From assembly GCF_036311985.1 (NCBI RefSeq), contig NZ_JAZDCJ010000086.1: a DNA stretch of 10,915 bases, one strand, 5' to 3'. The translations under genes were made by a program, and so were the position numbers. How positions within the stretch are numbered: position 1 is the first letter of the stretch; each line of letters starts with the position of its first letter. The stretch comes from JAZDCJ01 sp036311985. GTDB lineage: Bacteria > Actinomycetota > Actinomycetes > Actinomycetales > Micrococcaceae. The notes beneath the pieces are model-generated. The model searched no databases. It saw only the letters and a list, made by a program, of their open reading frames with translations, and was not told the DNA's origin. Positions 6,254 through 10,915 of the stretch are shown here, piece after piece.

Positions 6254-7186
6254 TCAGGCCGCAAGCAAGTCTGTCAGCTTCGCGTGGAGTCCGGCAGCGT
6301 CAAGTCCGTAGTGCTGCAGCAGCCCTGAGTACGTCCCTGTGATCACATGCTGGTGAGGGAGTCCGATTGCATCATGGCGGACTCCGAGGTGGCGGATCGT
6401 CTCTGAGACCGCTGCGGAGAGGCCTCCTCGGATGTAGTGCTCCTCGACCGTGATCACATGGCCGGTGCGTGCGGCCGAGGTAGTGATCAGCTCAGCGTCG
6501 ACCGGCTCCACGGTCGGCATACCGATCAGGTCCACTCCGATGCCGTCGGCAGCGAGGAGGTCGACGGCGTGGATCGCTTCGGCGGTTACGGCCCCGGTCG
6601 TGACAACGGTCGCCTTCTCCCCCGTGCGGATGGAACGCCCTTTACCGATGACGAAGGGCTCTTCCTCAAAAAGGTCGGGGATGGCGGGACCGCCCACGCG
6701 CATATAGACGGGACCCTCATGGGTGAGCATCGCATCCACGGCAGCCCGGATCTCGCCGGGGTCCTGGGGAGAGATGATCACAACGCCGGGCAGCATCCGG
6801 ATGATGGCGTAGTCTTCGAGCGAGTAGTGGGTTGGTCCGAGGTCCGAGTAGGTCATCCCTCCGTTACGTCCGACAATCTTGACGTTTTGGCCCATGTAGG
6901 CGATGTCATTACGAAAGGCCTCGTAGTTGCGGTTTGTGACGAAGGCGGCGATGGCGGCAAACACCGGAATCCGCCCGGTAGTAGCCAGCCCTGAGGCGAC
7001 CCCCGTGACACCGTGTTCCTGGATTCCGAATTCAAAATATCGTTCCGGGTGCCGGCTCTTGAAGGTACCGAAACCCGAGGACACGCCGCTGTCGGCGGAG
7101 AGGACCACAATCCTGTCATCGTTCTGTGCCCTGCTGGTTACGGCTTCCCCGAAGGTCTTGCGCGGATCGATCAGGGGTGTGCTCAT
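6254..7186 (-). CDS. Transketolase C-terminal subunit (pyrimidine-binding and C-terminal domains)
   Basis: This is the second half of a two-piece transketolase, which moves a two-carbon ketol group between sugar phosphates using thiamine diphosphate. Of its 310 residues about 1-170 form the pyrimidine-binding domain, with FGIQEHGVTGVASGLATTG carrying Glu57, the equivalent of the glutamate that activates the cofactor ring. NGGMTYSDLGPTHYSLEDYA and GVVIISPQDPGEI are typical of the domain, and about residues 185-305 form the C-terminal domain (VVTTGAVTAEAI, VEEHYIRGGLSAAV). The start ATG overlaps the stop of the N-terminal half (ATGA), so the two are made together. Two-piece transketolases are common in sugar-specific operons, for example those for apulose 4-phosphate and for the sulfoquinovose transketolase route. 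The real acceptor and donor here are unknown. Confidence 0.92.
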   Translation of the reverse strand: MSTPLIDPRKTFGEAVTSRAQNDDRIVVLSADSGVSSGFGTFKSRHPERYFEFGIQEHGVTGVASGLATTGRIPVFAAIAAFVTNRNYEAFRNDIAYMGQNVKIVGRNGGMTYSDLGPTHYSLEDYAIIRMLPGVVIISPQDPGEIRAAVDAMLTHEGPVYMRVGGPAIPDLFEEEPFVIGKGRSIRTGEKATVVTTGAVTAEAIHAVDLLAADGIGVDLIGMPTVEPVDAELITTSAARTGHVITVEEHYIRGGLSAAVSETIRHLGVRHDAIGLPHQHVITGTYSGLLQHYGLDAAGLHAKLTDLLAA

Positions 7187-8037
7187 CGTGTTCCCACCGT
7201 TTCTGAGATTGTGGCCAGTCGGTTCTGCAGCTCTGCCTCGGCAGCGTCTAGTTCTTCCGGATTTGGTTTCCAGTAGTGCGATGCTGCAGTTCCTTCCAGA
7301 AAGCTGATGCCCTGCGCCTTAGTGGTCCGGGCCACGATGGCCGTCGGTCTGCTCGTGCTAAGTGGTGTCTGGTCGAGGACGGAGATGACTTCGCGCATGT
7401 CATTGCCGTCGATCGTGCGCACGGCCCATCCGAAGGCGCTGAACTTGTCCGTGATTGGCTCCATGTTCATTACGTCCGCCGTATGGCCGCTGATTTGCAA
7501 GTCGTTGACGTCGATGAATGCAACCAAATTGTTCAGCTTGTGGTGTGCAGCGATGGCGGCCCCTTCCCAGTTGGAACCCTCGGGGAGCTCGCCATCTCCA
7601 AGAACTGTAAATACCCGGCCGGCGCCGCCGGAGAGCCGCAATCCGAGAGCCATGCCGCAAGCGATGGGGAGGCCGTGCCCAAGGGCCCCTGTGTTGGCCT
7701 CCACTCCGGGAAGTTTATGCATGTCAGGGTGGCCGGCGAGTCGACTTCCATGCCCGGCATACGTGTCCACCAGGTCTTCTGGAAAGAATCCGCGCCGGGC
7801 AAGGACAGCGTACTGAGCCATGGCTTTGTGCCCGGCAGAGAGAAGGAAGCGGTCCCGGCGAGGATCCGTCGGCTTGGCCGGGTCGACGTTCATCGTACGG
7901 AAGTAGAGTGCAGTGAGGATGTCAATGCAGGAAAGGGCTCCGCCAAGGTGTCCAGAACCGCCCGCGCGGAGCATGCGGAGGACCAGGAGTCTGGCCCTGG
8001 TTGCTTCGAGTTCGAGGGCTGCGATGTCGTCGTTCAT
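7183..8037 (-). CDS. Transketolase N-terminal subunit (thiamine diphosphate-binding)
   Basis: The diphosphate-binding half of the split transketolase has 284 residues. Visible family elements in order are GGSGHLGGALS with His30, LLSAGHKAMAQYA with His70, RLAGHPDMHKLPGVEANTGA with His103, GALGHGL, and the thiamine diphosphate motif GDGELPEGSNWEGA (residues 147-160) closed by NNLVAFIDVND. The His residues correspond to those that hold the cofactor and substrate in transketolases. Its ATG overlaps the stop of the rpiB-like gene (ATGA) and its TGA overlaps the ATG of the C-terminal half, so the three genes are one translationally coupled unit. With the sugar isomerase directly upstream, it probably accepts the isomerase product, erythrose 4-phosphate or ribose 5-phosphate (inference). 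Confidence 0.93.
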   Translation of the reverse strand: MNDDIAALELEATRARLLVLRMLRAGGSGHLGGALSCIDILTALYFRTMNVDPAKPTDPRRDRFLLSAGHKAMAQYAVLARRGFFPEDLVDTYAGHGSRLAGHPDMHKLPGVEANTGALGHGLPIACGMALGLRLSGGAGRVFTVLGDGELPEGSNWEGAAIAAHHKLNNLVAFIDVNDLQISGHTADVMNMEPITDKFSAFGWAVRTIDGNDMREVISVLDQTPLSTSRPTAIVARTTKAQGISFLEGTAASHYWKPNPEELDAAEAELQNRLATISETVGTR

Positions 8038-8483
8038 GGGCGCGCCTCATTCCCGCCCTCGTAGCGATAAAGTTCGGCGAGCTTTGGCGTGCTGCGCTCT
8101 GACGGTTCGTATGCCACTGCAAGATAGTCACGCAACAGCCGCTTCGCGGTTTCGGGACCGATGACCTGGGCGCCCATGGCGATCATGTTGGCACTGTTGC
8201 TCAATTGGGCACGCTCGGCCTGGTACGAGTCCATAAGCAGCGCGCAGTAGGCTCCCTTGACTTTGTTTGCAGCGATGGAGACTCCGATGCCGGTGCCGCA
8301 CAGCACTACTCCCCTGTCGACCTCACCCCGGGCGACACTTTCGGCGACATTGATGGCTGTCAGCGGGTAGAGGGGGTCTTCAGATCCAAAATCGCGTACC
8401 TCGTGGCCGAGCTCAACTGCATAGCGGGCGAGCACCGCCTTAAGATCGCTCGCGTTTGGGTCACAACCGATACCAATAAGCAT
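8034..8483 (-). CDS. RpiB/LacAB-family sugar-phosphate isomerase, non-canonical (likely tetrulose-phosphate isomerase)
   Basis: This 149-residue protein has the full RpiB fold signature, with the catalytic cysteine in LCGTGIGVSIAANKVKGAYCAL (Cys62) and NSANMIAMGAQVIG. RpiB interconverts aldose and ketose phosphates through an enediol. Two canonical histidines are missing: the DH-x-G of E. coli RpiB (GCDHVG) reads GCDPNA here, and E. coli His99, the ring-opening residue (QHNDTNVL), aligns with Ser95 (LSNSANMI). Members of this family in tetritol pathways isomerise D-erythrulose 4-phosphate to erythrose 4-phosphate. A phosphate on O4 prevents ring closure, so such an enzyme would not need a ring-opening histidine (inference). 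The ATG at 8483 has GGAG at normal distance. First gene of the coupled isomerase-transketolase operon; the tandem CTATACAA words lie 17 bases upstream. A true ribose isomerase remains possible but less likely. Confidence 0.85.
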   Translation of the reverse strand: MLIGIGCDPNASDLKAVLARYAVELGHEVRDFGSEDPLYPLTAINVAESVARGEVDRGVVLCGTGIGVSIAANKVKGAYCALLMDSYQAERAQLSNSANMIAMGAQVIGPETAKRLLRDYLAVAYEPSERSTPKLAELYRYEGGNEARP

Positions 8484-8499
8484 GGTTCTCCGATCTGTA

Positions 8500-8518
8500 C
8501 TTGTATAGGGTTGTATAG
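8500..8518. promoter_or_regulatory. Tandem operator candidate before the rpiB-like gene, 10 bp period
   Basis: On the minus strand CTATACAAC (8518-8510) is followed by CTATACAAG (8508-8500), the same two words as at 4809-4837 but with a 10-base period, one helical turn. They lie between the proposed -10 box and the ribosome site of the rpiB-like gene, a position where a bound repressor would stop transcription. This links the operon to the GntR-type regulator. Confidence 0.65.
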
Positions 8519-8547
8519 ATAGTAGGGTTCGCGGGCTGGGAAATCAA
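8519..8547 (-). promoter_or_regulatory. Candidate promoter of the isomerase-transketolase operon
   Basis: On the minus strand TTGATT (8547-8542) and TACTAT (8524-8519) are 17 bases apart, each matching four of six consensus positions. A start near 8512 would put the RNA start within the tandem CTATACAA words and give a leader of about 30 bases with GGAG before the ATG at 8483. Confidence 0.45.
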
Positions 8548-9007
8548 GGGTCTACCCTGAAACAGGCTGACTGAGGTTGGAGGCAGTCCGGCCTGGCGGC
8601 GATGTGGGAGCAGAGATCGCGCGGACGCTGAGTGCCCGCGGCGGACCGACCGCAAGAGGACCCGTACAGGCACGTTGGCGCCCCGCGGAGATGCAGCGCT
8701 GTGATTGCATCGGTGCTTGGGGGTGGGCTGGGCGCAATCCTGATCCCGCGTGCCCCACCCTCGCTTCCCAGACGCTTGGCTAAGCTCAGTGGAGAACAAC
8801 TGCTGCGGAGCTGTCAGGCTCGGCCCATCAGACATGACGGGGCGCTGTGCCCGGGTGCACGCACCCCTGTACAGGGGCTCTTGTTTAGCAGGCCGACTCG
8901 CGGCATCAAGTTCTCTGCTTCACAAGGTAGAGAACAGCCGAGGAGTCTGCCTCATCGGACCTTGAGGGCATCGGCTGGGCCGCTCACATCGGCTGGGTGT
9001 GGGGAGA
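8548..9007. other. 460-base stretch without a recognisable gene; contains two palindromes
   Basis: I find no coding sequence that resembles a known family on either strand; the frames that stay open have compositions typical of GC-rich chance ORFs. Structures seen: GGGTGC-AC-GCACCC at 8853-8866, directly joined to the perfect 14-base palindrome CCCCTGTACAGGGG at 8864-8877; a 7-bp stem GTTCTCT/AGAGAAC at 8910-8935; and an 11-base direct repeat CATCGGCTGGG at 8969-8979 and 8987-8997. It separates the second dhaL from the rpiB-like operon and may be the scar of a rearrangement. Confidence 0.5.
8853..8877. promoter_or_regulatory. Overlapping palindromes, possible operator or hairpin
   Basis: Two inverted repeats share CCC: GGGTGCACGCACCC and the exact palindrome CCCCTGTACAGGGG. 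No T run follows on either strand, so a terminator is not indicated. The TGTACA core differs from the CTATACAA words, so if this is a protein site it is for a different regulator. Confidence 0.3.
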
Positions 9008-9637
9008 TCAACTCCAGGACTCTGCGATGCGTTCGGCCAGGACCGCGATGGCAACGGCTCCGGGATCGGGGACACCCACGCTCCGCTCGCCGCTGTAGCT
9101 GGCGCGTCCGCGTCGGGCCACCAGCACACTGGCCGCGTCTGCAGCGTCACGTGCGGTTTTTGCGGCAGAGACCGCAATCTCCCGCGTCTGTGAGCCCGAG
9201 GTGCTTAGGTCCTCGACGTTGTCGGTCATGGGAACGAGAGCGTCGAGGAGGGTCTTGTCGCCCACCTCCGCGCCACCACGGGCCTTGATTCCGGCGATCG
9301 CTGCCCTGAGCATGGCCACGACGTCTTGGATTTTCAGCTCGTCAACGCCTTTGACGGCAGTTCCGGCACGAAGGAACGCAGTGCCCCAGATCGGCCCGGA
9401 AGTCCCCCCAATGCGTGAGCTGAGGCAGAGGGCTACCGACTGAAGGAAGGCGCTGGCGCTTTCTTTTGGCAGGGTGTCCCACTGCTCGATCAGTTTTTCA
9501 AAGCCTCGTGCCAGCGAATAGCCGAAGTCTCCGTCGCCGACAACGGAGTCGAGATCGGAGAAGTAGCCCTCCTGTTCGACGCAGGTGTCAGCGATTGTGC
9601 GGATGATCTGCTCAAGACGGCCGATGTTCGTGGTCAT
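9008..9637 (-). CDS. dhaL: DhaL-type kinase subunit, second copy
   Basis: This is a 209-residue, full-length DhaL, the nucleotide-binding partner of a DhaK ketose kinase. DLDSVVGDGDFGYSLARGFE carries Asp30, Asp35 and Asp37, exactly the E. coli metal-ligand numbers; then SSRIGGTSGPIWGTAFLRA, GDKTLLDALVPMTD and RRGRASYSGERSVG with VPDPGA. It is strongly similar along its whole length to the first copy (2379-3026), including the Phe in place of the E. coli His after the third Asp, so the two are paralogues or one is imported. ATG at 9637 has AGGA about 9 bases upstream. There is no DhaK next to it: upstream lies an MFS remnant, downstream a gene-free stretch. It either shares the single DhaK of the window, or lost its own partner when the flanks were rearranged. 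Confidence 0.92.
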   Translation of the reverse strand: MTTNIGRLEQIIRTIADTCVEQEGYFSDLDSVVGDGDFGYSLARGFEKLIEQWDTLPKESASAFLQSVALCLSSRIGGTSGPIWGTAFLRAGTAVKGVDELKIQDVVAMLRAAIAGIKARGGAEVGDKTLLDALVPMTDNVEDLSTSGSQTREIAVSAAKTARDAADAASVLVARRGRASYSGERSVGVPDPGAVAIAVLAERIAESWS

Positions 9638-9735
9638 TTGATGTGGTCCTGACTTTGAAGTTGCTGCTGCGACATGTACATCTCAGGTCCGTAATCCCTG
9701 GCATCGTCGTGCGGGCGGATGGGCGCTGGTAAAGT

Positions 9736-9793
9736 CCTCCAACGCGGTGGAGGGAGGCAACAGCACCTTGCGCCGGGGCTGAGCCTGCTGTTG
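9736..9793 (-). terminator. Two successive hairpins after the MFS remnant
   Basis: Three bases after the MFS stop codon the transcribed strand can form an 8-bp stem, CAACAGCA/TGCTGTTG (9793-9758), with a 20-base GC-rich loop, followed by a 6-bp stem CCTCCA/TGGAGG (9753-9736). No T run is present, so termination is only a suggestion; the pair could separate the transporter message from the second dhaL. Confidence 0.35.
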
Positions 9794-9796
9794 GTT

Positions 9797-10529
9797 CTAT
9801 TGGCCTTCGCCATGATGTTTCAGTTGCCTCAGCACGCTGCGGATTGCCAACACCCCTATGGCCGGGCCGAGGGCGAGGCAGACGAATGCCCATCCCCAGC
9901 CGGCGTTAGCCTGCAGTGTGGGGACGAGCCAGACGATGGGAACGGTCACGGTGTAACCGAGGGCCATCTGCAGGGTTAACATACTGCCCACATATCGCTG
10001 GTCGGCTACTTGAGTGATGAGCACTGAGAACTGGGCGGAGTCAGCGATGACCCAGAACCCCCAGAGGAGGGCGATGAGCAGGACGAGCCAGAGGGCGCCG
10101 GCCGGTATCCAGCCGATTACCGCGGCGCAGGCGCCAGAGAAGATCATGGAAACGATGGCTGACTTTGCGCTTCCGACGCGTTCTGCCAAGCGGCCGCCGA
10201 CCAGACAGCCAACCGCCCCTATGCTGACGACGACGAAAGTCGCCAGGCTTGCGAACTGCTCTGTAAGGGGCGAGTCGGAGCGGGCAAGCACTGAACTGAG
10301 GTACACGGAGAACCATGACCACATGGCGTACAGCTCCCACATGTGGCCGAAATACCCCAGCGAGCTCATGAGTACGGGACGTGCGGTGAATGCCCGGAGT
10401 GCCTCTCGCAAGGAGAATTTACTGCGCGGAAAGGTGAAAGGGCCGTCTTTCGCCGCCAACAGCGCAGTGAGCCCGCCCGCAGCGCTTAGCAGGCTGGTGC
10501 CAACCACTAGGGACTGCTGCACGGTTAGG
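9797..10529 (-). pseudogene. MFS transporter, C-terminal half only, truncated by the IS3-family element
   Basis: About 240 residues of a major facilitator superfamily permease remain. The piece starts inside a membrane helix (SLVVGTSLLSAAGGLTALLA), has a charged central loop (DGPFTFPRSKFSLREALRAF) and then about six hydrophobic segments, including LGYFGHMWELYAMWSWFSVY, FVVVSIGAVGCLVGGRLAER, SMIFSGACAAVIGWIPAGAL and VLLIALLWGFWVIADSAQF. The GGRLAERVG segment is the usual short loop after the helix of the second bundle. Intact members have about 400 residues, so the first bundle is missing. An ORF can be drawn to 10546 but its first residues lie in the IS end. The gene is on the same strand as the second dhaL, so it may once have imported the sugar handled here; as it stands it cannot be functional. 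Confidence 0.8.
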
Positions 10530-10915
10530 TGACAGGTTCTAGTCACGCCGCCAGTGCGACGGTCGTGTTCATGATGGTCTCGAACTCGATGGGCGTCAAA
10601 CGACCCAGGCGTGCCTGACGGCGTCGCCGGTGATAGCTCCGCTCGATCCAGGTGACGATCGCGATGCGCAGCTGCTCGCGAGTGGTCCAGGAGCGGCGGT
10701 CGAGGACGTTCTTCTGGAGCAGCGCGAAGAAGCTTTCCATGGCGGCGTTGTCCCCGCTCGATCCGACTCTGCCCATGCTCCCGACCATGCGGTGAAGGGC
10801 AAGAGCGCGCAGGAACTTCCTGCTCCGAAATTGACTGCCCCTGTCGCTGTGCACGATGCAGCCGGCGACGTCGCCGCGCATCGCGACAGCATTCTCGAGC
10901 GCCTGAACGGCCAGG
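10530..10915 (-). mobile_element. IS3-family insertion sequence, one end (continues off the right edge)
   Basis: The element's terminal repeat probably starts at TGACAGGTTCTAG (10530 onward on the plus strand), consistent with the TG...CA ends of IS3 elements, just outside the transposase stop codon at 10543. MFS coding sequence is recognisable up to about 10529, which places the junction there. The other end, and therefore the 3-4 base target duplication, lie outside the window. Confidence 0.7.
10543..10915 (-). CDS. IS3-family transposase OrfB, C-terminal part, partial
   Basis: This is the C-terminal half of the integrase-like OrfB transposase of an IS3 element. IVHSDRGSQFRSRKFLRAL contains the second Asp of the DDE triad, and NAAMESFFALLQKNVLDRR the catalytic Glu. 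The tail TREQLRIAIVTWIERSYHRR followed by RRQARLGRLTPIEFE is the family's standard ending. The frame stays open to the right edge (LAVQALENAVA precedes the first visible Met at 10881), so the start and the first catalytic Asp are outside. OrfA is not visible. No stop or frameshift interrupts the visible part, so the transposase may be intact. Confidence 0.9.
   Translation of the reverse strand, partial: LAVQALENAVAMRGDVAGCIVHSDRGSQFRSRKFLRALALHRMVGSMGRVGSSGDNAAMESFFALLQKNVLDRRSWTTREQLRIAIVTWIERSYHRRRRQARLGRLTPIEFETIMNTTVALAA

Noticed and set aside
6254..8483. Sulfoquinovose transketolase pathway (split transketolase plus RpiB-like isomerase)
   Set aside because: The enzyme pair fits, but no sulfoquinovosidase, sulfosugar isomerase or sulfonate exporter is present and the DhaK/DhaL kinase has no place in that pathway.
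8969..8997. Two copies of CATCGGCTGGG as the start of a repeat array
   Set aside because: Only two copies, imperfect surroundings and no further units; not a CRISPR or iteron array.
8632..9288. Plus-strand ORF of 218 codons spanning the gene-free stretch and the end of the second dhaL
   Set aside because: Arg/Pro/Ser-rich chance ORF typical of GC-rich DNA; half of it is antisense to dhaL and there is no ribosome site or known motif.

Overview
The window looks like a chromosomal or plasmid accessory region of a high-GC Gram-positive bacterium. An Arthrobacter-like member of the Micrococcaceae is my best guess from protein style, GC-rich codon use, strong AAGGAG-type ribosome sites and the kinds of insertion sequence. 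That assignment is inference; no marker gene is present.

Layout. The left edge (1-265) is the 5' end of an IS256-family element, and it truncates a MaoC-type hydratase gene of which only the 3' part remains (266-584, + strand). A carbohydrate gene set follows, nearly all on the minus strand. In transcription order it comprises: (a) a translationally coupled operon rpiB-like isomerase > transketolase N-half > transketolase C-half (8483 to 6254), each junction a 4-base ATGA overlap, followed by a small ABM-fold protein (6007-5708); (b) a GntR/HutC-type regulator on the plus strand (4874-5611), divergent from (c) class II aldolase > CbbY-like HAD phosphatase > DhaL > DhaK (4721 to 1336), then a type II lumazine synthase homologue (1146-658). 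On the right lie a second DhaL gene (9637-9008) and the C-terminal half of an MFS permease (10529-9797), cut off by an IS3-family element that runs off the right edge (10530-10915). The set is therefore bracketed by two different IS elements, each sitting on a broken gene.

How the genes may work together (inference). DhaK/DhaL kinases plus an RpiB-family isomerase are the logic known from bacterial tetritol (erythritol/threitol) catabolism: tetrulose > tetrulose phosphate > erythrose 4-phosphate. The RpiB homologue here lacks both histidines that E. coli RpiB uses for phosphate binding and ring opening, which would fit a substrate that cannot form a ring, such as a C4 ketose or aldose 4-phosphate. 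The aldolase, the HAD phosphatase and the two-piece transketolase could then carry erythrose 4-phosphate through a sedoheptulose-bisphosphate route into pentose phosphates.

Regulation. A tandem pair of near-identical 9-mers, CTATACAAG and CTATACAAC, occurs in both promoter regions: between the regulator and aldolase genes (20 bp apart) and just upstream of the rpiB-like gene (10 bp apart). They are the best candidates for operators of the GntR-type regulator and tie the two operons into one regulon.
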